A stretch of DNA of 64,000 nucleotides, taken from contig NZ_JBKHKJ010000001.1 of NCBI RefSeq assembly GCF_046546515.1, positions 1 to 64,000 on the forward strand, given 5' to 3'. A program made the translations under genes and the position numbers. This DNA comes from Parasediminibacterium sp046546515. GTDB taxonomy: Bacteria; Bacteroidota; Bacteroidia; Chitinophagales; Chitinophagaceae. The notes beneath the pieces were generated by a model, which had not been told where the DNA came from, did no database searches, and saw nothing but the letters and a program-made list of their open reading frames with translations. Positions 44,158 through 52,345 of the stretch are shown in pieces; within the stretch, counting starts at the first letter, position 1, and the number at the start of each line of letters is the position of its first letter.

Positions 44158-45426
44158 ATGGCTGATATATCATCAAATTTCCTTGGCATCAAATCGCCAA
44201 ACCCTTTTTGGTTGGCCAGTGCACCGCCTACCGACAAAAAAATAAATGTACTCCGTGCCTTTGAAGCGGGTTGGGGTGGCGTGGTATGGAAAACACTGGG
44301 TAGCCAGGTAAAAAATGTTTCCTCCCGCTATTCGGCTGTTAATTATGGTGGTAGCAAGATAATGGGCTTCAATAATATTGAGTTGATTAGCGACAGGCCA
44401 CTGGACATCAACTTAAAAGAAATAACAGAGTGCGTTAAATTATTCCCCGATAGGGCAATGATTGTATCGTTAATGGCAGATAACAACCGTGAGGCTTGGC
44501 ACGAACTCATCAAAAAATGTGAAGATGCCGGCGCAATGGGTTTTGAGCTAAACTTCGGTTGCCCACATGGTATGACAGAGCGTGGCATGGGAGCCGCCGT
44601 GGGTCAAGATCCTGAAATTGCCAAAATGGTAGTGGAATGGGTAATGGAAAAAGCAACCATTCCGGTTATTACCAAGCTTACACCAAATGTACATTCTGTT
44701 GTACCTACTGGCCGTGCGGCGGTGCAAGGTGGTACAAATGCCTTGAGCTTAATCAATACCATCCAAAGCGTTACGGGTATAGATTTGGACACTTTGGTGC
44801 CCAATCCTTATGTAGCAGGGAAAAGCGTGTTTGGTGGGTATTGCGGCCCTGCCGTGAAACCAATTGCCTTGAAAATGCTCACTACTATTTCGCAAGACCC
44901 ACTTACTTCCAAAGTGCCTATTAGTGGTATTGGTGGTGTAAGTACTTGGAGAGATGCGGTAGAATTCATGTTGCTAGGCAGCAGCACGGTACAAGTTTGT
45001 ACCGCCGCCATGAAGCATGGTTTCCGTATTGTAGAAGATATGTGCGAAGGCCTAAACAACTGGATGGACGAAAAAGGCTTTGCTACCATTGAGGACTTTA
45101 TTGGCAAAAGCGTTGAAAAAATTACCCATTGGGAAGATTTGGATATTAACTATCACCACATTGCAAAAATAAATCAGGATAAATGTATCCATTGCGGCTT
45201 GTGCTATATTGCTTGTGAAGATACCTCGCACCAGTCAATCAACCTTGCTTACGGAAAGCCTTACAACACCTATACTATCAAGGAAGAAGAGTGCGTAGGG
45301 TGCAACCTTTGCCAGTTGACTTGCCCTGTGGATGATTGTATTACGATGGAAGAACACCGTGTAGCCCCAGATTATATCAATTGGAAAATGTGGCAGGCAG
45401 AAGGAAGACCTTTGAATGACCATTAA
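44158..45426 (+). CDS. preA: NAD-dependent dihydropyrimidine dehydrogenase, PreA subunit
   Basis: 422 aa, cytoplasmic. The first 300 residues are a DHODH-like FMN barrel: GFELNFGCPHGMTERGMGAA (pyrimidine-site loop), ITKLTPNVHSVVPTG, KPIALKMLTTISQDP, ISGIGGVSTWRDAVEFMLLG (flavin phosphate). The C-terminal ferredoxin part has two 4Fe-4S motifs, CIHCGLCYIACED and CVGCNLCQLTCPV. It carries out pyrimidine reduction with electrons from PreT. In the loop GMGAAVGQDPE the residue that is catalytic Cys in mammalian dihydropyrimidine dehydrogenase is Val; bacterial PreA appears to differ there too. The operon ends with a strong terminator. Confidence 0.93.
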   Translation: MADISSNFLGIKSPNPFWLASAPPTDKKINVLRAFEAGWGGVVWKTLGSQVKNVSSRYSAVNYGGSKIMGFNNIELISDRPLDINLKEITECVKLFPDRAMIVSLMADNNREAWHELIKKCEDAGAMGFELNFGCPHGMTERGMGAAVGQDPEIAKMVVEWVMEKATIPVITKLTPNVHSVVPTGRAAVQGGTNALSLINTIQSVTGIDLDTLVPNPYVAGKSVFGGYCGPAVKPIALKMLTTISQDPLTSKVPISGIGGVSTWRDAVEFMLLGSSTVQVCTAAMKHGFRIVEDMCEGLNNWMDEKGFATIEDFIGKSVEKITHWEDLDINYHHIAKINQDKCIHCGLCYIACEDTSHQSINLAYGKPYNTYTIKEEECVGCNLCQLTCPVDDCITMEEHRVAPDYINWKMWQAEGRPLNDH

Positions 45427-45447
45427 TATTTTAGGCTTATTTTTTTA

Positions 45448-45486
45448 GGGATGCCAACTTTCAAAAAGTTGGCATCCCTTTTTTCT
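45448..45486 (+). terminator. Strong intrinsic terminator after preA
   Basis: Perfect 14-bp stem GGGATGCCAACTTT / AAAGTTGGCATCCC (45448-45461 and 45465-45478), 3-nt loop, then TTTTTTCT. It ends the pyrimidine operon. Confidence 0.9.
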
Positions 45487-45577
45487 TTGCTACTGTCGCC
45501 AACCAACTTAAAATCAATAGTTTTTTAAATAAAAGGCATGGTATTTTCATTATTAGGATAAATTAAAAATTATAATA

Positions 45578-46126
45578 ATGAAAAAAAGTATCTTAGTTAC
45601 ATCAGCCGCTGCGGTCTTGATGGTTGTAGCCTGCAACAACAACACTACACCTGCAAATGCAGTAGCACCCAATGCAGACAGTGCCGTTACCACTACTACC
45701 ACTACCAAAACAGTTTATTCCAAACGCCGTTTGGAAGGCACTAAATTGGTTGACATACAAAATAATAAAACAATCGTATTAAAGTACGATACAGTGCATT
45801 ATTACTATGTAGATGCTGCCACCAACGAGCCACCTAAAAGTTATTACTACGATGAAGCCACCAAAGACACTTTTGACTACAGGGGCTATTTGGTAAACAA
45901 CAGCCTGATTGCAAAAGACGGCAACTATACGGTAGATGAAGCCAAATTGATGGACAATCCTTATAATGTAGAAGTAAAGAAAGACATGGTTATTGTCACT
46001 GCTCCAGATAGTGCTGTAAGCAAGAAAATGAAAGACAATGGCAATGCATACAAAGAAAAAACCGATACCAGTAAAGTAAAAATTACTTCCCGCAAAACAA
46101 AAATAAAAATCAAGAATGATAACTAG
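45578..46126 (+). CDS. Small uncharacterised lipoprotein
   Basis: 182 aa. Signal peptide with lipobox VVACNNN, then a Thr/Ala-rich linker (TTTTTTKTVYSKRR). The rest is charged and rich in Tyr, Asp and Lys (VLKYDTVHYYYVDAATNEPP, STVDEAKLMDNPYNVEVKKD-like text) and ends in a very basic tail (KVKITSRKTKIKIKNDN). No family is recognised. It could sit at the periplasmic face and interact with cell wall or nucleic acid through its basic tail; this is only suggested by composition. It is a monocistronic gene with a perfect terminator after it. Confidence 0.7.
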   Translation: MKKSILVTSAAAVLMVVACNNNTTPANAVAPNADSAVTTTTTTKTVYSKRRLEGTKLVDIQNNKTIVLKYDTVHYYYVDAATNEPPKSYYYDEATKDTFDYRGYLVNNSLIAKDGNYTVDEAKLMDNPYNVEVKKDMVIVTAPDSAVSKKMKDNGNAYKEKTDTSKVKITSRKTKIKIKNDN

Positions 46127-46148
46127 TTAGTCTGTATAATATTTTGTA

Positions 46149-46176
46149 AAGCCGCTTTGTACAAAGCGGCTTTTTT
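46149..46176 (+). terminator. Terminator after lipoprotein
   Basis: Perfect 24-bp palindrome AAGCCGCTTTGT / ACAAAGCGGCTT (46149-46172) with a following T-run. Confidence 0.9.
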
Positions 46177-47216
46177 AGGCATTCCTTGTAAATGGGAAAA
46201 TTTTTTGTCGATTTTTTTGTTCCTTCATTTTTCTGGTTATTTTTTATTTTTATGGTTGGTGTTTTTGATGGGTCTTGATAAGTTTTTCCCTTTAGGGTCA
46301 TTTCCTGGCATAGGTATCCAATCAACTGCCTTACTAAGGCTGTTTTCAATAGATTTTAACTGCAAAATCTAGGTTTAAAAAAGTATCCTATGGGGGAAAT
46401 TTTGGATACTCATGGGGGCATATTTCCCCCATATAGGATTTTTATTTTGGACTATATACCTTTTCATGCCAATTTTACATTAAAAGTGGAACTAGGGGCA
46501 TCTTGGCCTTGCCTCCCGAATCGAATTTTAGTTTACTTAGGAAAATGATAATCCACCATCAAAATCTTATCAGTTTCTTATCAATAAATTATCATTCTAT
46601 TATAGTAAAACTATCATTCCATTATCAATAAATTATCATAAAATTCACTTAAATTATAATAAAAAATGAGGCCAAAAAAACAAAAAATAGTTGAATAACA
46701 ATGAGTTACAAGCAAAAAAGATAGGCTAGAAAAAAAAGAAATCACGGAAAAAGAAGAAAAAAATCATTTCAAATGTTCGCTTAGTTCTTCTTATTCCCTC
46801 GTTTGTTCTTGCTCCATCTCCCTTGTTCTTACCCCCCTCTCCCTTTGGAGAGGGTTAGGTGAGATTGGGAATTAGGGTACGACTATCACCATCAATTATA
46901 TATCTCGCTGATAAATTAAAAAGGGGAATAAAAAGCGAAGATTTGAAATGCACCCAAAAGTTAAGGGGAAACAAAAGTGGATACTTGCAAAAACTGGCAT
47001 ATACACAATTACGGCAGCCTTATGCATTTGGAAACAAGAATTGAAACCAATGCTATTATCAGTGAATAAAAAATGTGGATTAGCAATGCAAGCTTGTTAA
47101 AAAGTTAGTTAAAAAGATGTTTGAAGCAAAGTGTTGTATTCAAGATATATCTGCCTTAAATGGCGTGATAATAATAGCTTAAAAAAAGCAACTACTTGCT
47201 TGCACTTTTTTTCAAG
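46177..47216. other. Gene-free region with element copy B
   Basis: 1.04 kb without a convincing gene. It holds a partial palindrome (46352-46372, ACTGCAAAATCTAGG), the dispersed element at 46386-46737, GC-rich CCCCTCTCCCTTTGGAGAGG-like DNA near 46833, and AT-rich sequence to the acetate kinase stop. A 61-codon frame at 46859-47044 has no family and is discounted. Confidence 0.55.
46386..46737. repeat. Dispersed 350-bp element, copy B
   Basis: Same orientation and order as copy A at 30859-31208. TCCTATGGGGG (46386-46396) pairs with CCCCCATATAGGA (46426-46438), then a T-rich tract. The TATCA array starts at 46568, 46579, 46590, 46601 (TATAG), 46612, 46623, 46634 and 46655 (TATAA): again 11 bp apart with a last gap of 21. 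It lies between the lipoprotein and acetate kinase (convergent). Confidence 0.8.
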
Positions 47217-48395
47217 TTAGTACCTAGCAATATCCAATTTTTGAGAAACCAACTTTGCAATCATTAACTCCTCATCTGTTTTAATAACTAGCACCGCAAC
47301 TTTGCTTTTTTCAGTAGAAATAACAGGGGCATTACTTTTGTTTTTTATTTCATCCAGTTCTATGCCCAAAAAGCCTAGCCCATTGCATATTTTGCTGCGT
47401 ATTGCTGGCGAATGTTCGCCAATGCCGCCAGCAAAAACCAATGTATCCAGCCCCTCCAGCACGGCTGCAAAAGAGCCAATCCATTTCTTTGTTTGGTAAC
47501 AGAATAGTTCTATGGCTTCACTGGCACGATTATCATGATATTCCTTTTCCATCAACTCTCGCAAGTCGGCACTTGTTTCCGATATACCCAAAAGGCCAGA
47601 TTCATGGTTTATCAAGTGGTTAAATTGCTTTGGGTTAAGTTTTTCAAACTGCATTAAATACCATACCACGCTAGGGTCTAGGTCGCCGCATCTTGTACCC
47701 ATTGGCAACCCTGATACGGGTGTAAAACCCATGCTCGTATCCATGCATTTGCCGTCCTTAACGGCAGCAAGGCTTGCACCACTGCCTAGGTGTGCCAAAA
47801 TTACCTTGCCATTTGCAACTTTTTTCCCTGCTTGATTTTGTAATTCGCCCATCAGGTAGGTGTATGAAAGCCCGTGGAAGCCGTACCGTTGTATGCCTTT
47901 GGCAAAATAGCGGCGAGGGATGGGTAGCATTTTGGCAACAAGCGGCATCTTAGAATGAAAGGAAGTATCGAAACAAGCTATCTGTGGCAATTGAGGGTAA
48001 TGCTTGCCAAATAGTTCTATGAGTTTAATTTCTTCTGGTAAATGCTCGGGATCGTAGCTGCTTATTTGTTTCAGCTCGGCCAATAACGCAGGCGTTATTT
48101 TTTCTGGGGCTGTGTGCTGCATACCATGCACAATCCTATGGCCAATGGCAATGATTGAAGTAAACTCCTGCTGTTTCTCCAGCAAGCTTACCAGCAGTTT
48201 TGCGGCTTCGTCATAGTTTGCTGCTTGCGCAGGTATCGTTTTTTTTTGCCCAGCAATGGTGTTTTGAAAACTGAGCGTGGCTTTTGCACTGCCTATGCTT
48301 TCTATTTGCCCAAAAAGCAACTTAGTAAAAAGGCCATCGATTGAATAAAAGGCAAACTTGATACTGGAAGACCCGCCATTGATGGTTAATATCAT
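47217..48395 (-). CDS. ackA: Acetate kinase
   Basis: 392 aa, cytoplasmic ASKHA fold. MILTINGGSSSIKFAFYS opens the phosphate loop, AIGHRIVHGMQH is the conserved His-Arg region, CFDTSFHSKMP and GFHGLSYTYL follow, and HLGSGASLAAVKDGKCMDTS plus SGLPMGTRCGDLDP complete the family pattern. It converts acetyl phosphate and ADP to acetate and ATP (or the reverse). The usual partner pta is not in the window. It could use acetyl-CoA-derived carbon from pyrimidine or sugar breakdown. The stop is 19 bp from nothing of note downstream; upstream lies a full palindromic repeat. Confidence 0.95.
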   Translation of the reverse strand: MILTINGGSSSIKFAFYSIDGLFTKLLFGQIESIGSAKATLSFQNTIAGQKKTIPAQAANYDEAAKLLVSLLEKQQEFTSIIAIGHRIVHGMQHTAPEKITPALLAELKQISSYDPEHLPEEIKLIELFGKHYPQLPQIACFDTSFHSKMPLVAKMLPIPRRYFAKGIQRYGFHGLSYTYLMGELQNQAGKKVANGKVILAHLGSGASLAAVKDGKCMDTSMGFTPVSGLPMGTRCGDLDPSVVWYLMQFEKLNPKQFNHLINHESGLLGISETSADLRELMEKEYHDNRASEAIELFCYQTKKWIGSFAAVLEGLDTLVFAGGIGEHSPAIRSKICNGLGFLGIELDEIKNKSNAPVISTEKSKVAVLVIKTDEELMIAKLVSQKLDIARY

Positions 48396-48444
48396 TTCAT
48401 AGGTTTATTTATAAATAAGGTTTAATACTCACCACATCGAAATG

Positions 48445-48600
48445 CTTTTTTAGCCACAAAGGCACAAAAACACTAAAAAAAGAAGGCTAAAAGGTATTGA
48501 TAACCTAATTTTTCTTCTTTTTTCTTCTCTTCTTCTTCCTTTAAAACTTTGTACCTCTTTGTGTCTTCGTGGCAGATTAACCAAACTTGTACCTGAATAG
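48445..48600. repeat. Full copy of GCCAC-type repeat (reverse)
   Basis: TTTTTTAGCCACAAAGGCAC at the left and GTGTCTTCGTGGCAGATTAA ... CCAAACTTGT at the right: the same two ends as 26378-26539 in reverse order. The right end stops four bases before the HAD gene's stop codon, as the copy at 21819-21889 does at GH88. Confidence 0.7.
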
Positions 48601-48604
48601 TTAC

Positions 48605-49228
48605 CTAATCAATGTTTAACCCAATTGCTGCTAATTCACTTGCCGTTGATGAATAATCCTTGTGCAAAATGCCCTTGATGCCTAAGTCTGCAGAAACATC
48701 TATTAACATAGGTGTATCTTCTATATAAATTACTTCACTGGGCTGCACCTGTGCAATGTTTAATGCCATGCGGAAAATATCTGCATCTGGCTTTCTTAAA
48801 TGCACATAGCAAGATGAAATAAAAAAATCGACAAATGTTGCCAACTGGAATTTTTGTATCCTGTATTCATTTAACACCTTTGCCTCATTGCTTACCACAG
48901 CTATCTTTAACCCGTATTTTTCTTTTAGTTTTTTTATAAGGTTAATCATCTCAGGAAACGGGGTAGTTTGGGAAAACATAAAATCCCTAAACTGTTCATT
49001 GGTAAACTCACGCTCCTTATAAAACACAACCCGTTTCAAATATTCGTCCAGTGCCAACTTCCCTTCCTCGTGCGAAACAAATATAACCTGGTGCCGATTT
49101 TCCATTTCCTCGAAATCAATGTTGAACATGCTAGCTGCCAAGTGCCGAGACTGATGCGACCACCCATTGCTAAGAAGTACGCCCCCAATATCTACGAATA
49201 AAGTAGTAATTGCCCCTTTTATTTCCAT
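48605..49228 (-). CDS. HAD-superfamily hydrolase, YihX-like
   Basis: 207 aa. Motif I TTLFVDIGGVLLSNGW has the nucleophile Asp13 (the second position is Gly, as in the DxGG subclass), motif II is in LKIAVVSNEAKVLNEYR (Ser), a conserved Lys is in HLRKPDADIFRMAL, and motif IV in EVIYIEDTPMLIDVSADLG supplies the acidic pair. A helical cap lies between motifs I and II. Members act on sugar phosphates or other small phosphates. It is next to acetate kinase, on the same strand. Substrate not predictable. Confidence 0.87.
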   Translation of the reverse strand: MEIKGAITTLFVDIGGVLLSNGWSHQSRHLAASMFNIDFEEMENRHQVIFVSHEEGKLALDEYLKRVVFYKEREFTNEQFRDFMFSQTTPFPEMINLIKKLKEKYGLKIAVVSNEAKVLNEYRIQKFQLATFVDFFISSCYVHLRKPDADIFRMALNIAQVQPSEVIYIEDTPMLIDVSADLGIKGILHKDYSSTASELAAIGLNID

Positions 49229-49335
49229 GAGTATGTATTAAACAATAAAGTTAATGCACCAATTATAATGGCACGCAAACATTATTGGTATCTTAACACA
49301 ACCCGTGCCGTAAAATTATTTAATCATCAGTACAA

Positions 49336-50481
49336 TTATTGCACGCACCTGAAACCCAGATGCTCCATGCCACTATCCTCCGATGTTTTCATGCGGCGTG
49401 CCACACGGTAGCCAGAGCAATAGCTGTCGTTGCAAAGAAATGAGCCACCCCTTATAACCCTTTTGGTAACCAATGGCTCCTGCGGGTCATAGCTTTTTGA
49501 TGGGCCTTGGGGGTTAGTAACACCTTCGGGCTTATTGGTTGCAGCATAGTATTGGCTATTGTAATAATCTGCACACCATTCCCATACATTACCAGCCATA
49601 TCAAATAAACCGTACCCATTGGGCTGGAAAGATTTTACTGGGGCTGAATAGTAAAAATGATCTTCCACCGTATTCTTATTAGGGAACTGGCCTTGCCAGT
49701 AATTGGCTTTTTGTTTGCCTGTACCTACTGGTTCATCACCCCAAGGATAAATTTTATTGTTCAAACCACCCCTTGCTGCAAATTCCCATTCTGCTTCAGT
49801 TGGAAGGCGCTTGCCCGACCATTTGCAATAAGCAACAGCATCTGTCCAGGCAATATGCACCACCGGATAGTTTTCTTTTCCTTTAATGTCGCTGCCGGAA
49901 CCATGTGGGTGTTTCCAGTTAGCACCAGATTTCCACTCCCACCATTGGCCGTAATCATCCTGGCCTACAGGTTTGTCAGGCTGCTTAAATACCAATGAAG
50001 CAGCAACTAACACACTTTCATCCGGTTTGGGTGTACCGGGAGGCAATTGCTTTTTTAGTTCTTCCCAATCTGGTTTGCGCTCTGCGATTGTGATATAATG
50101 CGTGGCATCTACAAATTTGGCAAATTGGGCATTGGTTACTTCGTTTACATCTATCCAAAAGCCACTAACGGTTACTTTGTGTTTGGGGTATTCGTCTTCG
50201 GAAGCTTGTTTATTATCGCCACCCATCATAAACGTACCGCCGGGTACCCAAACCATACCTTCGGTAGATGCTTTTTTATTGCTATCCGGCAGGCAATTGG
50301 CAAGTGTACCTTTTACACCAAAGCGGTTGGGGAGATTAGATTCGCAGCAAATAGCTTTTGTTTTTTTTTGTACCTGTACCTCAGCAACAGCTGTGTCTTG
50401 GGCTGTCTGTTCTTGTTTTGTATTCTTGCATGCTGCAAGGGAAACCAAGCCTATTAAAAAGATATTCTTGAATATTTTCAT
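49336..50481 (-). CDS. Formylglycine-generating enzyme (sulfatase activator), lipoprotein
   Basis: 381 aa. Lipobox in SLAACKN. The FGE/SUMF1 fold is clear: GMVWVPGGTFMMGGDNKQAS, PKHKVTVSGFWIDVNEVTNA, GKRLPTEAEWEFAARGG, NVWEWCADYY, and the active-site segment VIRGGSFLCNDSYCSGYRVA with Cys350 and Cys355, the copper-binding pair of true FGEs. It oxidises the sulfatase active-site Cys to formylglycine. The two sulfatases in the same gene group have Cys-type motifs and need it. The lipoprotein signal suggests export, so the maturation could happen in the periplasm. It is the last gene of the locus, with the vapBC remnant, on the other strand, between it and the PBP gene. Confidence 0.9.
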   Translation of the reverse strand: MKIFKNIFLIGLVSLAACKNTKQEQTAQDTAVAEVQVQKKTKAICCESNLPNRFGVKGTLANCLPDSNKKASTEGMVWVPGGTFMMGGDNKQASEDEYPKHKVTVSGFWIDVNEVTNAQFAKFVDATHYITIAERKPDWEELKKQLPPGTPKPDESVLVAASLVFKQPDKPVGQDDYGQWWEWKSGANWKHPHGSGSDIKGKENYPVVHIAWTDAVAYCKWSGKRLPTEAEWEFAARGGLNNKIYPWGDEPVGTGKQKANYWQGQFPNKNTVEDHFYYSAPVKSFQPNGYGLFDMAGNVWEWCADYYNSQYYAATNKPEGVTNPQGPSKSYDPQEPLVTKRVIRGGSFLCNDSYCSGYRVARRMKTSEDSGMEHLGFRCVQ

Positions 50482-50572
50482 TTTGCTTTATTCTAATTCT
50501 TGTCTTAAATTCCATTCAAGTAGACTATTGAAAGCACTAAAATGCTTAAATTTGTTTGTAAATTTAATACTC

Positions 50573-50791
50573 ATGCTTACTACTATCAAAGGTGTTTACC
50601 ATAATGGGCAGATTATTTTAGAAGAAGCCCCTGATACTTCCATGCCAGTTGAAGTACTTGTTACATTTACAAAAGATGTGGAAGTACAACCAAAAGAAAA
50701 AAAACCTCTGGTTTTTGGATTTGCTAAAGGCAGTGTCCTCTATATGGCTCCTGATTTTAATGCCCCCCTTGACGAACTAAAAGATTATTAA
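50573..50791 (+). CDS. VapB-like/DUF2281 antitoxin
   Basis: 72 aa, from ATG at 50573 (the frame extends far upstream without a likely start). A short strand KGVYHNGQIILEEAPD with PVEVLVTFTKD gives a DUF2281-type antitoxin N terminus, and the C-terminal GFAKGSVLYMAPDFNAPLDE is the usual PIN-toxin-binding tail. It would bind its own operator and neutralise the following PIN RNase. The stop TAA overlaps the next ATG by one base, as usual for this pair. The antitoxin looks intact; its toxin does not. Confidence 0.8.
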   Translation: MLTTIKGVYHNGQIILEEAPDTSMPVEVLVTFTKDVEVQPKEKKPLVFGFAKGSVLYMAPDFNAPLDELKDY

Positions 50792-51187
50792 TGAAATTGC
50801 TTTTAGATACCCATGCATTAATATGGTTTATGGAAGGCAATACTTTTCTTTCAGAAAAAGCAAAGAACTCTATTGAAAACCCATTGAACACAAAGTTCGT
50901 AAGTATAGCGTCCTATTATGAAATGACAATAAAGCTAAAAAACAGGTAAATTGAATTTAAAGTACTCACTTTCTTTTTTTCTTAATGAACCTGTAAGCCG
51001 TGACATAATTATATTACCCATTTCAGAGAAGTATTTACTTGCATATTAAGATGTTCCCCTTTACCCAACCCACAAAGATATTTTTGATCGTTTAATTATT
51101 GCTACTGCACTGGCAGACAATCTTTCCATTTTAACTGTAGATGAACAGTTTGACCATTACAAAGACCTGATTAACATTGTGTGGTAA
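50791..51187 (+). pseudogene. Broken VapC-like PIN-domain toxin
   Basis: Starts MKLLLDTHALIWFMEGNTFL and runs 52 codons to a stop at 50947. The rest continues in the next frame from 50945: GKLNLKYSLSFFLNEPVSRD, then IILPISEKYLLAY, a stop TAA at 51047, then DVPLYPTHKDIFDRLIIATA, LADNLSILTVDEQFDHYK and the end at 51187. Removing one A from the six-A run at 50937-50942 restores the frame (IKLKTGKL), and CAA for TAA would restore Gln at 51047. Both PIN acidic regions (LDTHA and DIFDRL) are still readable. Two separate lesions make a true pseudogene more likely than a single sequencing error. Confidence 0.88.
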
Positions 51188-51199
51188 GTCTAAGTCCTT

Positions 51200-52093
51200 T
51201 TATTTACTAACTGTTATTGCCGACTGACGTTTCACTTCATCTGGCAGGTTTAGAAAGCCGTATTGATGGTTGTATTTTTGCCCCTTTTCCAATACCCATT
51301 TCAGGAAAGCTGTTTCTTCTTTGCTCCTCCCCTTTTCCTTAAATAAGACATACACATTTTCTATCAAGAGCTTAGGGCTGTTTGTTTTTTCGGCGTAATT
51401 AATTACTTCGTCCAAATTATTGTATATCTTTTCTTGCTCGTCTATTTTACCGTTTTCATTAAAATCGATTGGTACAATGGCGATGCTGTCTACCAATTTC
51501 CTGGTTTGGATATTGTAAATAAAACCGAGGTTATTGTAAGAAATGCCATTTTTATCTTGTTTTACTGCTGAAAGTAAATCTTTATCATCACCTACCACTC
51601 CAATGCCTTTGATATCCTTCTGCTCACTACCAAAATGATTGGCGAATGATTGAGAAGCACAGGCCGACTGCTTGCGTTTATAAACAGTAAAAACTGCATC
51701 GGATACTAACGTATTACCAGCAGCCTTTTCGTCAAAATAAACTTCTTTGAAAGAGGCATCTGTAAAGCCTTTTTCTTGTAAAGCTGCTACATCAGGGCGA
51801 CTGCTGTTTACCACTGGCAATTGTACATAACGGCTAAGGGCAATATAGGTTTTACCGGGTTTTATATCAGATGGAGCCAGTTTGTGCGATACAATGGAAA
51901 TATCTACACTGTCGGCCGGTATTTTACTGTTTAATATAAAGGTTGTACCGGGGTGCTGTTTACTATATTCATCTATCCATTTTTGCATCAAAGGATAAGT
52001 AAGGCGGGTACCTGCAATACGGATGGTGGTTTGCTGAGCGTTTGCAAAGTAGGCGACTGCCAACAATGAAAGGGAGAAGATTACTTTTTTCAT
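51200..52093 (-). CDS. PstS-like periplasmic substrate-binding protein
   Basis: About 297 aa from MKKVIFSLSLLAVAYFANAQ, a signal peptide; an earlier Met adds 16 residues. TTIRIAGTRLTYPLMQKWID, DISIVSHKLAPSDI, NGISYNNLGFIYN and LLIENVYVLFKEKGRSKEE give the two-lobed PBP pattern seen in phosphate or sulfate binding proteins. No permease or ATPase gene is in the window, and the gene is inside the sulfatase locus, so sulfate liberated by the sulfatases is a plausible ligand; phosphate is the other option. Confidence 0.75.
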   Translation of the reverse strand: MKKVIFSLSLLAVAYFANAQQTTIRIAGTRLTYPLMQKWIDEYSKQHPGTTFILNSKIPADSVDISIVSHKLAPSDIKPGKTYIALSRYVQLPVVNSSRPDVAALQEKGFTDASFKEVYFDEKAAGNTLVSDAVFTVYKRKQSACASQSFANHFGSEQKDIKGIGVVGDDKDLLSAVKQDKNGISYNNLGFIYNIQTRKLVDSIAIVPIDFNENGKIDEQEKIYNNLDEVINYAEKTNSPKLLIENVYVLFKEKGRSKEETAFLKWVLEKGQKYNHQYGFLNLPDEVKRQSAITVSK

Positions 52094-52103
52094 TTTAAAG
52101 TTT

Positions 52104-52148
52104 TTATTGCCACAAAGGCTCGAAGGCACAAAGTAGCACAAAGGAAAA
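52104..52148. repeat. Half copy of GCCAC-type repeat
   Basis: ATTGCCACAAAGGCTCGAAG and GCACAAAGTAGCACAAAGG, directly upstream of the PBP gene start. Same family as 26378-26539. Confidence 0.55.
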
Positions 52149-52345
52149 TATAAGGTTAACGGTTTTATTTAATTACCATAGCATTCCATTTCCTCCGATT
52201 AAAACGAGAGGCTACAATATCGGCCATGCTTACGGCATTTGATTTCTTATTCAGGATTAATAATGGAAGCCTACATTGAAAAACAAGGTTTCACAATGCA
52301 GGCATGCCACTACTTAACTAACAATTAAAAACACGAAACTTTTCA

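Noticed and set aside
46859..47044. 61-aa frame between element B and acetate kinase
   Set aside because: No family, no leader, basic composition from AT-rich DNA.
50102..50791. 229-aa protein reading through from the FGE antisense
   Set aside because: Only the last 72 residues match a known family; the upstream part is antisense to FGE.
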